Below are positions 12,827 through 22,289 of a DNA stretch of 29,180 nt, in pieces. The stretch spans positions 1 to 29,180 of the forward strand of contig CAYWFB010000014.1 in NCBI GenBank assembly GCA_964457415.1, in the 5' to 3' direction. Each line of letters starts with the position of its first letter. Within the stretch, counting starts at the first letter, position 1. This stretch comes from Fimenecus sp964457415. GTDB lineage: Bacteria; Bacillota; Clostridia; Oscillospirales; Acutalibacteraceae. The notes beneath the pieces were generated by a model, which ran no database searches, had not been told where the DNA came from, and saw only the letters and a program-made list of their open reading frames with translations. The translations under genes and the position numbers were made by a program.

Positions 12827-14350
12827 TTATTTATCTCCATTTCTTTGTTTTTTGCTTATAAAGGATTTTGCAAAATTGAGCACCTCGCGCCCTGATTGCC
12901 AGTTGATACAATAGCTGATTACAATGTACAGAGGTACGCAGATTACGCACATAACTGCCGCAGTAAGAATAATCACAAAGTAATTATCCAACTGCAAATT
13001 TAATAAGTTGAATATGAATATGGTTATTGCCGAAAGGATAATGTTTACAATCCATAATGCATATTTGGGTAAGGGGCTTCTGTTAAGTATTTTTTTATTT
13101 CCGTATATAATCATATCGTTAGTACGGTATAACAAAGCGATTATAGTGCCCAATACAACACCGTTAATACCGATAAAGTTAACAAGAACAAGTGAAGAAA
13201 TTAGATTTATTGCCGCTTCCAAGATGGCTCGCCACTGAGTTTGCTTGAAGTGACCTGCATAAGTAGCAAGATTTAAAGACGGCATTCTTCCATAATTCAA
13301 TATTTCAAGAATTATCATCAGCAACGGTAAATAAGGAATGATATAATTCACGTCCATACCTGCTGTGTAAAGCTTCATAAACGGAGTTATGCACACATAT
13401 GCGATTGTACAAAAGGCAAAGGTAATCGATATGTGGAAAGTTTCCTGTATATCAAAGAGTTTTAAAAATCTTTCTCGGTCGTGGAAAGTCTGACCCAGCT
13501 TAAAGTTAACACTCGCCAAAAATGTGTTCAATAAAGTGCTAACCATTGATATAAGATTTTTGTATAATACATAAATACTTACAGCAGATAAATCACAGAA
13601 AAATGTTAATATAATTAAATCAGTATTGTTAAAAACTAATGAAGAGATTTGGTGAACAACAACTGCATTTTTTTGCTCAATAGCTTTAGTATCCGGCTCT
13701 GATTTCAAATTGAGCCATTTGTAATTTTTCTTAATGTATATAACGTAAACTATTGATATTAAGATGTTTATAAGCAAATATACCGATTGAACAACAATAA
13801 CGCCGAAACCCATTAACAGCAATACAAGTCTGCCTGTTGAAAGTAAAATATTGCTAGTTGTTGCCAATGCCGAAATGATATAATCTTTACCTTCGGCTTG
13901 CAACAAGATTTTGTATTTGGCTTGAAGAAAATACGGTAATGCGCCACTTAACCCTGATAGTAATACCAATGTGACCATTAGTGGCCACGACAACTTGGAA
14001 TCAACAAGCAATGGGTAAACTATTGCTAAAATTATTACCGCTATAACATAGAGGATACCGGTTTTATTATAAAAATAATTAGTAGCAGATAAAATTCCAT
14101 TTATTTTATTTCTGTTATTTTGACCTACAGGCATATACAAGGCCTGCAAAGTAGCTCCGCCCACACCTGCCTCCAATAGTGCAACGTAGGTGAAAACCTG
14201 ATTCATTGAATTTATGAATCCGTTAACCTCTGAGCCAAAACTTACAATAAATAATCTGGGAATAACAATTCCAATGACCAATGTAACGGCTTGTCCCAAA
14301 ATTCCAAATATGAAATTTAGTCTTACTTTTTTGACTGTTTCACTTTTCAC
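12827..14350 (-). CDS. wzx: Wzx-type polysaccharide flippase
   Basis: Integral membrane transporter of the MOP/MATE exporter superfamily (polysaccharide transport branch) that moves undecaprenyl-linked repeat units across the membrane. The 507-residue protein has about 14 hydrophobic segments. It starts with a basic VKKVRLNFIFGILGQAVTLV and the typical PRLFIVSFGSEVNGFINSMNQ segment, followed by EAGVGGATLQALY, as in Wzx-like Firmicutes proteins. The conserved-fold central part VVVHQISSLVFNNTDLIIL (about 229-247) fits as well. The start is GTG with GGAG eleven bases upstream; the nearby ATG runs into a stop. It pairs functionally with the EpsG-type polymerase at 17732-18802. The gene symbol is functional, not based on a specific orthologue. 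Confidence 0.9.
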   Translation of the reverse strand: MKSETVKKVRLNFIFGILGQAVTLVIGIVIPRLFIVSFGSEVNGFINSMNQVFTYVALLEAGVGGATLQALYMPVGQNNRNKINGILSATNYFYNKTGILYVIAVIILAIVYPLLVDSKLSWPLMVTLVLLSGLSGALPYFLQAKYKILLQAEGKDYIISALATTSNILLSTGRLVLLLMGFGVIVVQSVYLLINILISIVYVIYIKKNYKWLNLKSEPDTKAIEQKNAVVVHQISSLVFNNTDLIILTFFCDLSAVSIYVLYKNLISMVSTLLNTFLASVNFKLGQTFHDRERFLKLFDIQETFHISITFAFCTIAYVCITPFMKLYTAGMDVNYIIPYLPLLMIILEILNYGRMPSLNLATYAGHFKQTQWRAILEAAINLISSLVLVNFIGINGVVLGTIIALLYRTNDMIIYGNKKILNRSPLPKYALWIVNIILSAITIFIFNLLNLQLDNYFVIILTAAVMCVICVPLYIVISYCINWQSGREVLNFAKSFISKKQRNGDK

Positions 14351-14404
14351 TTGCTTAATATCTCCATTCTATCAATCAAAAATCCCAAAAACTAATGACA
14401 ATCT

Positions 14405-15559
14405 TTAATCATTCAGTGCATCTAAAAACTGCAAGTACGCTTTTTCATTATTATATAAATACACTGATAAGGTGTTTGTACAATTTGAGAATATTTCATT
14501 CTCATCATCAATCATCATTTTCACCTTATTATACAAATCATCCAAATCTTGTTTGGCTATAATTCCATTTTTGTTTTCTTCAATTATTTCATATGCAGCC
14601 GGATATTCTGTCACTAATACAGGAACTCCTAAAATAAAAGATTCAACAACAACCAAACCAAATGCTTCTGATTTTGAAGGAAGCACAGTAAAGTCTGCAT
14701 TTTTAACAATAGCATATGGGTTGTTTTGGTTTCCCGCAAAGGTTAAAACGTCTTCGACACCTTTTTCCTTTACAAGCTTTACCATATTATCATAGTCAAC
14801 ACCGTCGCCAAGTACATACCAATGGAATGATGTTGATGCTTCTTTTTTTAACTTTTCACAGATTTCTACAATCCAATTTGTCCGCTTAAAAGCATTGTCA
14901 ATTCGGCAGACAGTAACAATATTCTTTTTGGTTTTATCAAATTCAACTGCGGGCTTCTCATCTGCAAGTTTTTTTATCTGCTCAACATTGAACATATTAT
15001 ATACTGCGGTGGCGTTATCTGAAAGTTCAGGATATGCTGAGACAAACTGTTCTTTTACTGCATTTGAAACATAAGCAATTTTAGTAAACTGTGGCATATA
15101 TTTTTTCCAAGAAGAGATGTCTCCCATAAATTTCAGTTCACCGTGAACAAATCCAATTTTCTTTTTTGCATTTACACAGTTCAGAACGAAATAATAACAA
15201 GGCTCGCACTGGCGAAAAGCAATGGCAACATCAAATTCTTCTTGTGGACAGAACTTCGTAAAAATCATTTTATACCACAAGCCAATGCGAACGGTTATTT
15301 TCTTAACCAGACCCAACATCTTATGCAAAATTGGAGATAAACCATTTGAGTTTTTTGCGGTTATGTTCCAATATTTTGCTTTTCCATTTAACCTTGCAAT
15401 TTTCATTTCAGGGTTTGGCAAATCTTTTTCTTCAACAGTACCAGACAAATCCAAAAAGGTCACATCGTGTCCCCTTTCAACCATTTCATTGGAAAAGTTA
15501 AAAGCAGAGGTGGTTATTCCTCCTACGATTAAATCTGATACTACCAACAAAATTTTCAT
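14405..15559 (-). CDS. Glycosyltransferase family 4
   Basis: Cytoplasmic GT-B glycosyltransferase, 384 residues. The N-terminus MKILLVVSDLIVGGITTSAFN carries the glycine-rich acceptor-domain loop of GT4. The C-terminal donor domain shows TVCRIDNAFKRTNWIVEIC at 216-234, LGDGVDYDNMVKL at 250-262, FAGNQNNPYAIVKNADFTVL at 274-293 and the catalytic EX7E motif in SEAFGLVVVES (E298, E306). The tail ends NNEKAYLQFLDALN. It closely resembles GT4 enzymes of capsule clusters that act on growing lipid-linked repeats, but the sugar and linkage cannot be read. AAGAGGT precedes the ATG. A 54-base gap separates it from the flippase gene downstream. Confidence 0.88.
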   Translation of the reverse strand: MKILLVVSDLIVGGITTSAFNFSNEMVERGHDVTFLDLSGTVEEKDLPNPEMKIARLNGKAKYWNITAKNSNGLSPILHKMLGLVKKITVRIGLWYKMIFTKFCPQEEFDVAIAFRQCEPCYYFVLNCVNAKKKIGFVHGELKFMGDISSWKKYMPQFTKIAYVSNAVKEQFVSAYPELSDNATAVYNMFNVEQIKKLADEKPAVEFDKTKKNIVTVCRIDNAFKRTNWIVEICEKLKKEASTSFHWYVLGDGVDYDNMVKLVKEKGVEDVLTFAGNQNNPYAIVKNADFTVLPSKSEAFGLVVVESFILGVPVLVTEYPAAYEIIEENKNGIIAKQDLDDLYNKVKMMIDDENEIFSNCTNTLSVYLYNNEKAYLQFLDALND

Positions 15560-15578
15560 TTCTTAAACCTCTTAAAAA

Positions 15579-16745
15579 TTATGCTTTAAACCAATTATTC
15601 TTATAAACGGGAGCCAAAGAACAGGGGCCCTCGCTATATAAGCCTTTATAATCCTTATTTTCGAATAAAGCACCACAAAGCGTATAAAAACGATTTACAG
15701 CATTTTCTGCTGACCACATTGTTCGTACAGTATCATAAGCCTTCTCGCCCATTTGTCTTCTCAATTTCGGATTTTCTGCAAGCTCGGACAACCGCTCAGT
15801 CAACTGTTCCACATTGGCGAATTCATAAATATATCCGTTTTCTCTATGATTGATTAAGAATGCCGCAGAGCCCACTGCATGGCTGACAACAACGGCACAG
15901 GCGCTGTTCATAGCTTCGTTGACAACCGCGCCCCATCCCTCATAAAAAGTACTGCCGAATACATATATATCTGCTTTATCCATATATTCTCTTACTTCTT
16001 CAGGCGACATAAAGGGAAGCAAAGTAAAATATTCTGATAAATTATTGGTTTCAATATACTCGGTAATTTCTTGTTTTGACTCACCATCACCGATTATTGT
16101 AAAGTGCACATCTTTTCCTTGACGGGTCAAGTTGTGGACAGCTTTTACCGTATCCATTACATGCTTCAACGGCAGTAAGCGGCCTGCATACAAGATTTGA
16201 GGAACACTGTTTTCTTCTTTATTTTTGAATAGCTCATCAAGATTTTTCTCTGTTATTTTAGGAAAATACCCCCAACGGAAGCATTTTTCTTTTGGAAAAC
16301 CACAAATTACCAAATCGTGTGCGGTATATGAACTTGCACCGAGAATGTACAAATTTTTATCCTTATAATTGGTATAACCGTCTTGTATTTTTTTGCGGGT
16401 TCTAGGAATAAATCTGCGCCAAAGACCCTTTTTAAAGGAACGCTCAGCAAAACGGAAAGTAAGTAAATTTTTTTCCATTCTTATAGCGAGGTATTTTGTT
16501 GGAGCATCACCCAGAATGACAACATCATAGGTTTTGGCAATTTCCATTGCCTCTTCTTCATTCTCATAGGCACGGACAACAAAGGGATACTCTCTGTTCA
16601 AATCAGCATAACCCATATTTGTTCTGTATTCGGGGATTTCTGTGCAAGCAACAAACTTGAACTCAACCTGTTCATTCGCGTAGAATGAAAGACACATCGG
16701 AAGCTGATGATGATTTAAAAAGTTTGAAAAGAAGGCTATTTTCAA
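15579..16745 (-). CDS. Glycosyltransferase family 4 (TTG start)
   Basis: GT-B glycosyltransferase, 388 residues. N-terminal MKIAFFSNFLNHHQLPMCLS, a start shared by many capsule GT4 enzymes, with an NHHQ acceptor-site motif. The C-terminal domain has ILYAGRLLPLKHVMDTVKAV at 184-203, FTIIGDGESKQEI at 215-227, PFMSPEEVREYMDKADIYV and the EX7E motif YEGWGAVVNEAM with E269 and E277. The start is TTG at 16745: the homologous N-terminus begins there and AGAGG lies eight bases upstream, overlapping the end of the GT2 gene, which stops one base before. Donor and acceptor are unknown. Confidence 0.87.
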   Translation of the reverse strand: MKIAFFSNFLNHHQLPMCLSFYANEQVEFKFVACTEIPEYRTNMGYADLNREYPFVVRAYENEEEAMEIAKTYDVVILGDAPTKYLAIRMEKNLLTFRFAERSFKKGLWRRFIPRTRKKIQDGYTNYKDKNLYILGASSYTAHDLVICGFPKEKCFRWGYFPKITEKNLDELFKNKEENSVPQILYAGRLLPLKHVMDTVKAVHNLTRQGKDVHFTIIGDGESKQEITEYIETNNLSEYFTLLPFMSPEEVREYMDKADIYVFGSTFYEGWGAVVNEAMNSACAVVVSHAVGSAAFLINHRENGYIYEFANVEQLTERLSELAENPKLRRQMGEKAYDTVRTMWSAENAVNRFYTLCGALFENKDYKGLYSEGPCSLAPVYKNNWFKA

Positions 16746-16746
16746 T

Positions 16747-17712
16747 TTATATTCCTCTCTTTTTTTGATACATCTTTGCCGTAATTTTCGGCATCACCAT
16801 AAGAGATATCAAAGTGATTTTGTTCTTTGTTTTCAAGTATGGGTTATTCAAATTAGACAATGTGTGTTTGCGGATATATCTTATCGCATCAACATACACC
16901 TTATTATTTTTATTTGCATCGCCTTCGGGCACAAGAAGCAAATATGCCATATGCTGATACAAGGTAAATCTTGAGGTGTACTTATTTAATTCGGGATAAC
17001 TTTCATCGAGCAATTCCTTTACCTTTAAGGAATTACCTACCATATCTATTACAGCTTTTCCGTAGCCTGAGCTGATACTCTCGCTTCTTACGAAGTAATA
17101 ATATCCAACACACCCTACAAAGTAAACGGTATTTATTTCTGCCAATACATCCAGCATAAACAAAAGGTCTTCGTTCAAACTTCCTTCACGGAACTTTATA
17201 TTATTGAAAATTTGTTTTGGAAAAAGCTTTGTACAAACGCTAACATCGCCTATATGCAACATAAGCTCCTTTACGAAATCCAGAGATGAAATTGTTTTGT
17301 CAGAGGTATGAGGAACACTTGAGGGCCATGTTTTTCCGCTTTCATCGGAACGCACACACATAACATTTGAAATTGCACATTCATCTGAGGGAATATTTTC
17401 TGCCAATACCTTGTACATATCTTTTGAGACATAATCATCGCTGTCAACAAAGCCAATATACTCTCCGGTAGCAACTGCAAGACCTGCATTCCTTGCAGAA
17501 CTCAAGCCTCCGTTTTCCTTATGCACCACGATAATTCGTTTATCCTTTTGAGCGTACTCATCACAAATGCTTGGAGAGGAATCCTTTGAACCATCATCAA
17601 CGAGAATTATTTCAATGTTGGAATAACTCTGAGTAATGATGGAATCTAAACATCTGCAAAGATATTTTTCTGTATTGTATATTGGTACAATAATACTGAT
17701 TTTTGAATTCAT
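16747..17712 (-). CDS. Glycosyltransferase family 2
   Basis: Inverting GT-A glycosyltransferase, 321 residues. Seen: SIIVPIYNTEKYLCRCLDSI at 6-25, VDDGSKDSS at 38-46, the ENGGLSSARNAGL block at 67-79, and the metal-binding DXD-type motif FVDSDDYVS at 88-96, followed by the NEDLLFMLDVL segment, the usual catalytic ED region. The C-terminus is basic, with a QKKRGI end that may sit at the membrane. Cytoplasmic, adding one sugar to the lipid-linked repeat unit. It follows the EpsG-type gene by 19 bases. Substrates cannot be inferred. Confidence 0.92.
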   Translation of the reverse strand: MNSKISIIVPIYNTEKYLCRCLDSIITQSYSNIEIILVDDGSKDSSPSICDEYAQKDKRIIVVHKENGGLSSARNAGLAVATGEYIGFVDSDDYVSKDMYKVLAENIPSDECAISNVMCVRSDESGKTWPSSVPHTSDKTISSLDFVKELMLHIGDVSVCTKLFPKQIFNNIKFREGSLNEDLLFMLDVLAEINTVYFVGCVGYYYFVRSESISSGYGKAVIDMVGNSLKVKELLDESYPELNKYTSRFTLYQHMAYLLLVPEGDANKNNKVYVDAIRYIRKHTLSNLNNPYLKTKNKITLISLMVMPKITAKMYQKKRGI

Positions 17713-17731
17713 AAAACTTACTCTTTCTTAA

Positions 17732-18802
17732 TTACCAGAAGAACTGGTAAGGAATCATTGTTGCCGTATGGGATATTTTATAAATGTAGAACAAGAAAAA
17801 TAATCCCACAACACCCCATTTAATTATGGTTTTCTCTTTCGTATTACCCAGCTGATGAATTGCGTGTGCCAGCACAGCTATAGAAAAGAACATGAAATAA
17901 TAACTTGGTCTTTCCGCAACGCGGGTCTCTATTCGTAATACCCAACATATCAAGGTTACTACGCTGATATTAAGTAACGAATAAGCAGATTTGGGCGTTG
18001 ATTTTTTATTTATTAACAAGAATGCTGAAAAGACTGTTACCAGTACAATAATAATTAAAGAAATATATCCGTTACCGGTGTATTCGAGCTCATATTCATA
18101 ATCAAGCTGTTCATTTAACCAATTCTGAATTGAACCAACATTCAGAAATGCAATAACAGTTCCTGCCAAATATCCAAATATTGTTATGATATTGAAGTTC
18201 ACACCGTACAAAATATATGCCAGTACAAATAAAATCGAGCTTTTGTGGAAATAGAAAGCTATAAACATTACTATAGCAAATGGCACAATTTTTCTTGCTT
18301 TAATAAACCTAAACGAGAATAGACACAGGCAAATGGCAAGACACTGTCTGAGCCCTGTAAACATAAAGGTGTAAAGACCGATAGTTGCATAAAGATACAG
18401 ACACAAAAAATGACCCTTTTCAAGCTGATTGACAAAATCTGAAATCGCAAGCCAATATATTGCAGTACAAATAATCTGGAATATCAGCACATTTTGAGTA
18501 ACATATGTTGCAATCAGCTTTGTAAAAATAATAAAGCCATATTCCATTCGGGTATTATTAAACATTTCATCCCAAGTTTTATCAATTGCATCTGTAAAAT
18601 AAATCTGATAAACACCTGTATCGGGGCCGATGGAGCCATGTCTTAAAGCAATCAGTAAAAACATGGGCAATGATGCTATCAGCAACCATCTAAAACGCCT
18701 TCTCTTATTATATTTTTCCTCTGCAGGCGTAATTGGTCTTTTTTCGGTATAAAAAGCCCCCATCACGAGCGGAACAAGTGCTACCAAAATATAATAAATC
18801 AC
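17732..18802 (-). CDS. wzy: EpsG-family (Wzy-type) polysaccharide polymerase
   Basis: Integral membrane protein of 356 residues with about ten hydrophobic segments. It has the features of the EpsG family: an N-terminal membrane segment, then a basic loop, then LIALRHGSIGPDTGVYQIYF, matching the conserved R-xxxxGxDtxxY block of EpsG/Wzy proteins, then MEYGFIIFTKLI and the SILFVLAYILYG region preceded by the family's FHKSS motif. It should join repeat units on the outer face of the membrane. The start is GTG at 18802, six bases after the stop of the preceding GT4 gene, with AAAGGG upstream. With the flippase it makes this a Wzx/Wzy pathway. Confidence 0.88.
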   Translation of the reverse strand: MIYYILVALVPLVMGAFYTEKRPITPAEEKYNKRRRFRWLLIASLPMFLLIALRHGSIGPDTGVYQIYFTDAIDKTWDEMFNNTRMEYGFIIFTKLIATYVTQNVLIFQIICTAIYWLAISDFVNQLEKGHFLCLYLYATIGLYTFMFTGLRQCLAICLCLFSFRFIKARKIVPFAIVMFIAFYFHKSSILFVLAYILYGVNFNIITIFGYLAGTVIAFLNVGSIQNWLNEQLDYEYELEYTGNGYISLIIIVLVTVFSAFLLINKKSTPKSAYSLLNISVVTLICWVLRIETRVAERPSYYFMFFSIAVLAHAIHQLGNTKEKTIIKWGVVGLFFLFYIYKISHTATMIPYQFFW

Positions 18803-18808
18803 AGTTGC

Positions 18809-20011
18809 TCACACACCCTTTCTCAATACATCATCATATACATCCAAATACTTTTTGTATGAGTTTTTACGGTCAAAAGCCATTGCCCCGATTGACGCAC
18901 AATCGGCCCCTGCTACTCTCTTGAATGCAGCAATCATCCCATCGATATCGTTTTCTGATACAACCTCACCACATCCGTCCAAAATAAGTTCTGAGCTTCC
19001 ACATACGTCATAGGTTACTACGGGTGTACCGCAACATATGCTTTCCATATTCACAGTGGGCAAGGTATCTGCATGGGTTGGATTAACAAAAACATCTGCC
19101 ATCGAATAGCATTCGGCAATTTTTTCACGTTCAGTAATAAATCCTATTGTCTTAACCTTATTTCCATATTTTTTCAACTCTTCAATATGACTCTCTGTGC
19201 AACCCACAATCACAAGTAATTCATTACCTTTAATTTCTTCTAAGGTTTTTTCCAGAAGCAAACGATTTTCAGGTCGCATCCATTTATTTGCCATTCCTAA
19301 AATAACAAATTTATCTTCACATTCATATTGTTTTTTAAGAGTGACTTTGTCTCTTGGTTTAAATATTTCTGTATTCAAACCGTTCCAAACTGCAGTGATA
19401 TCGGAGTCTTGCAAAAATCCTTTTTTTGCCTCTCCGCATATCCACTGGCTACATCCGACTACCTTTAAACGCGGAATAGATAACAGATATTTTTTGCGGT
19501 CTTTAAATACTTCTTCAGAACAATCAAAGAACCAACTCACCGGCGATATTTTTCTCTTCGGACAGTTACCGCAGCCCTTTTTAAAGCCGTCACAACCGAT
19601 ATCAATATAGTGAAAGCATTTACCTGTAAAATACCAACAATCATGCATGGTAATCACTGTAGCAATGTTGTTTTTTGCAAGATAATCCAACAGCACATTG
19701 AGGTGTATATAATTACTGTGCAGATTATGCAGATGCACAACATCGGGCTTGAGTTCATCTAAATATTTTAAAAATTTTTGAGTTGCACTTTTTGAATAGT
19801 ATGACTGTTTGCCAAAAATTCGAGATAATGTGGCATGCAGCTTCCAATCCAATTTATTACCGATGCAATAACCGTTTGCCACCGTTTCATTGGTTGTCTG
19901 ATAAGCAAAAAAGGCTTCATGTCCGTGTTCGGTAATAACTTGTCCGATATCCTTCATTATTAACCCAGTGCTACCATATCCATAGGTAGCATTGATTTGC
20001 AAAATTTTCAT
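18809..20011 (-). CDS. Glycosyltransferase family 4 with a cysteine-rich insert
   Basis: GT-B glycosyltransferase, 400 residues. Seen: MKILQINATYGYGSTGLIMK, a GT4 start with a glycine-rich loop; VVHLHNLHSNYIHLNVLLDY at 91-110; then TMHDCWYFTGKCFHY with C125, C132, C140, C147 and C150, a pattern (HDCW.FTG.C ... C...K.GC..CP) shared with WcaC-like capsule transferases and probably structural or metal-binding. The donor domain carries LGMANKWMRPENRLLLEKTL and NPTHADTLPTVNMESICCG. In that stretch the first glutamate of the usual EX7E appears replaced (A-D-T-L-P-T-V-N-M-E), as is common in this subfamily. Substrates are unknown. Confidence 0.87.
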   Translation of the reverse strand: MKILQINATYGYGSTGLIMKDIGQVITEHGHEAFFAYQTTNETVANGYCIGNKLDWKLHATLSRIFGKQSYYSKSATQKFLKYLDELKPDVVHLHNLHSNYIHLNVLLDYLAKNNIATVITMHDCWYFTGKCFHYIDIGCDGFKKGCGNCPKRKISPVSWFFDCSEEVFKDRKKYLLSIPRLKVVGCSQWICGEAKKGFLQDSDITAVWNGLNTEIFKPRDKVTLKKQYECEDKFVILGMANKWMRPENRLLLEKTLEEIKGNELLVIVGCTESHIEELKKYGNKVKTIGFITEREKIAECYSMADVFVNPTHADTLPTVNMESICCGTPVVTYDVCGSSELILDGCGEVVSENDIDGMIAAFKRVAGADCASIGAMAFDRKNSYKKYLDVYDDVLRKGV

Positions 20012-20013
20012 AG

Positions 20014-20967
20014 CTATTTCCTTAATGTTTTCATCATTTTTATTCTGTTATCACCGGGAAGACTAATGCTCTGGCCATCAATAGGAGCGGAGTTCCTGAG
20101 CAAATCAACAAACTGTGATATTTCTTTATAATATTCATCGCCGCACACTACCATTGGGTCGATTACGGTCAGATAAAAACCTACATTCATACTATTATTG
20201 CCTTCGCTGTAAAAGCGACCGACTTTATTGAGATAAGCTGCTCCCGACAAAACGCCGGATAAAATATCAATAAGCATTGATATTGCATACCCTTTAAAGC
20301 CTGCCATTGGAAGAACAAGACCTGCAAGTCCCTTATCAGTGTCAGTAGTGGGATTACCTTCGGTATCAAGTGCCCAGCCTTCCGGCAAAGGCTTATTTTC
20401 AGCTTTATATTCTTTGAATTTCGATTTGGCAACAACGCTTGTTGCCATATCTATGATAATCGGGTCACGGTCGGGCACAGGAATAACAACTGCAAAAGGA
20501 TTGGTACCCAACATTTTTTCTTTACCGCCAATGGGTGCCATCTGTGCGGGGCTATTTGAACAAATCAATGCAATACAACCCTGCTCTGCTGCTTTCAATG
20601 AATAATAAAAAGCTGGTCCAAATGTGTTATTATTTTTACTGAAAACGGTAAATACGCCACTTTCTCTGCATTTTTCCATTCCGTAATCCAAACAAAATTT
20701 TGCCGAAATGGGTCCCATTGAATTGTCGCCGTCAATTACAGCAAAGGCTGAGGTTTCGCGAATAATCTTCAATTTTGGTGTTAGATTGTATCCTCCGCTT
20801 TGAATACGCTGAATGTGTGCAGGAATCATAGCGCAACCGTGACTTGTCACACCATAAAGGTCAGCGGTAGCAAAACAATCGGCAACAATTTCTGCCTGAG
20901 ATTGTTCGAGACCGCTATTTACGAGGGCTTCTTCAGCTTTTTTCTTTTCTTGTTCAAAACTGTACAT
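20014..20967 (-). CDS. Ldh_2-family NAD(P)H-dependent 2-oxoacid oxidoreductase
   Basis: Member of the malate/L-lactate dehydrogenase-like family (YlbC, AllD, DlgD relatives), which interconverts 2-oxo and 2-hydroxy acids. Seen in 317 residues: LYGVTSHGCAMIPAHIQRI with the presumed catalytic H43, KEKMLGTNPFAVVIP at 149-163, IIDMATSVVAKSKF at 171-184, PEGWALDTEGNPTTD at 195-209 and GFKGYAISMLIDILSGVLSG at 223-242, all family landmarks. It is 15-40 residues shorter than usual. The usual NSxHFG box reads NNNTFG at 112-117, histidine to threonine, so cofactor or substrate preference may differ. A catabolic enzyme of this kind is unexpected between glycosyltransferases; with the HpcH/HpaI-family gene of the same operon it may build a hydroxyacid substituent or unusual sugar acid. 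That role is inference. Confidence 0.85.
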   Translation of the reverse strand: MYSFEQEKKKAEEALVNSGLEQSQAEIVADCFATADLYGVTSHGCAMIPAHIQRIQSGGYNLTPKLKIIRETSAFAVIDGDNSMGPISAKFCLDYGMEKCRESGVFTVFSKNNNTFGPAFYYSLKAAEQGCIALICSNSPAQMAPIGGKEKMLGTNPFAVVIPVPDRDPIIIDMATSVVAKSKFKEYKAENKPLPEGWALDTEGNPTTDTDKGLAGLVLPMAGFKGYAISMLIDILSGVLSGAAYLNKVGRFYSEGNNSMNVGFYLTVIDPMVVCGDEYYKEISQFVDLLRNSAPIDGQSISLPGDNRIKMMKTLRK

Positions 20968-20978
20968 TTTTAACGTCC

Positions 20979-22262
20979 TTATTCCAGTGTTTTGCTTATG
21001 GTCTCATCAAACACCTTCAAAACAACCTCTTTACTATGATTTTTAATGCCGAGCGCTCTTGCTCTTTCAGCATAATCAGTAAGCAAATCAGTATCTGATG
21101 AAATCTTCAAAAGACCTTCTTCAATTTCTTTATCAGTTGATGCAACAATTGCCGCATCGTTATTTATGAAATACTGCATTGGTGCTGTTTCAAGACAGCC
21201 AGCCGCAAAAATGCATTTTCCGCTTGAAAGATAGTCGGTAATTTTTGTTGAGAAAGAAAGTCTTGCGGTGTGAGCATCAGGACCGTCAATGTCCTCTAAG
21301 AACAAAAGCACATCTGCTTTTTTCTGCAACTCAAGAACCTCACTTTGAGGAACAGGTTCATGAATATGGCAGAAATCGCAATCTACTGCATTTTTTATCT
21401 TTTCATCCAGAACTGTTTTTGTATATATATCAACAGTAAAATTTTGCTGATTTTTATTTACTTTCTTAAGTGCATTAATAAGGCGAACAAGACTGTTGTC
21501 GCGCCCGATTTGTAGATTTCCTGTATATAGAATTTTAATAGGTTTTGCTGTTGTGGGCACAACCTCAGCACGATTATTGCGAATTGGCTTTGTAAGGACG
21601 GTGCAATCAATACCAAAGGTTTCATCTGCCTCTTTTTTTGTCATATCGGTTATTGCCCAGAAAGCATCTGTCTGCCTACTTAATTTTTTCAGAGAAAGTC
21701 TTTGGAAAAATCTGAAAGCACGGTTGCCAAGATTTTTTGACTGCTTGTATGTAAAGTTATCGTCAACAAAAAATCCTATTGATTTTGCAGACGAAACTTT
21801 TTTGGCGTATCTGCAAAGTCGGTTAAAGTGAATATAACCGTCCATTGAATATAAAATTATATCAGGTGAAAATTCAGTGATAAAGTCATAAAGCTCGGTG
21901 CTTTTCCATTTGCCCATCATCCACAAGATTTCTCTTGCCATAAGGGTAAAAAATGAACGGTGACTTTTCATTTTGTTATATCGGGTGTTATGCTGAATTA
22001 AATCTACACTTGGTTGCTCACTCTGTTCAACTTGTTCAACCCTGCAACCTGTTTTTAATGTGCGCTTGACAATGCTTTTGATAACCTTATTTTCAGAAAT
22101 ATGAAAATAGTTATTACAAACTGTTGCGTCGGGTTTTTCACCTCTTAAGCATATATTAGCAACCTCATCGGGATTTCTCCCCTCCAGAAGAGTGGGCCAA
22201 GTGTCCATTCCCACATAACTGTTCCATGCAGAAACAGACAACACTAATATTTTAACTCCCAT
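20979..22262 (-). CDS. Glycosyltransferase (GT4-like)
   Basis: Protein of about 427 residues with the two-domain look of a GT-B enzyme. From the chosen start: GVKILVLSVSAWNSYVGMDT, then a long acceptor domain with ELYDFITEFSPDIILYSMDGYIHF and DAFWAITDMTKKEADETFGI; the donor domain starts PIKILYTGNLQIGRDNSLVR and continues VLELQKKADVLLFLEDID and LSFSTKITDYLSSGKCIFA, the part that usually carries the donor-binding residues. A classic EX7E is not seen, so donor type is uncertain. I choose ATG 22262 with AAAGGTG seven bases upstream, rather than the in-frame TTG at 22280. Its substrate is unknown. It lies between the broken acyltransferase and the Ldh_2-family gene. Confidence 0.75.
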   Translation of the reverse strand: MGVKILVLSVSAWNSYVGMDTWPTLLEGRNPDEVANICLRGEKPDATVCNNYFHISENKVIKSIVKRTLKTGCRVEQVEQSEQPSVDLIQHNTRYNKMKSHRSFFTLMAREILWMMGKWKSTELYDFITEFSPDIILYSMDGYIHFNRLCRYAKKVSSAKSIGFFVDDNFTYKQSKNLGNRAFRFFQRLSLKKLSRQTDAFWAITDMTKKEADETFGIDCTVLTKPIRNNRAEVVPTTAKPIKILYTGNLQIGRDNSLVRLINALKKVNKNQQNFTVDIYTKTVLDEKIKNAVDCDFCHIHEPVPQSEVLELQKKADVLLFLEDIDGPDAHTARLSFSTKITDYLSSGKCIFAAGCLETAPMQYFINNDAAIVASTDKEIEEGLLKISSDTDLLTDYAERARALGIKNHSKEVVLKVFDETISKTLE

Positions 22263-22289
22263 ACCTACACACCTTTTCAACTTTATTAA

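Noticed and set aside
20014..20967. Truncated pseudogene reading of the Ldh_2 oxidoreductase
   Set aside because: It is 15-40 residues shorter than usual, but all main family blocks are present in order and in one frame, so it is treated as intact.
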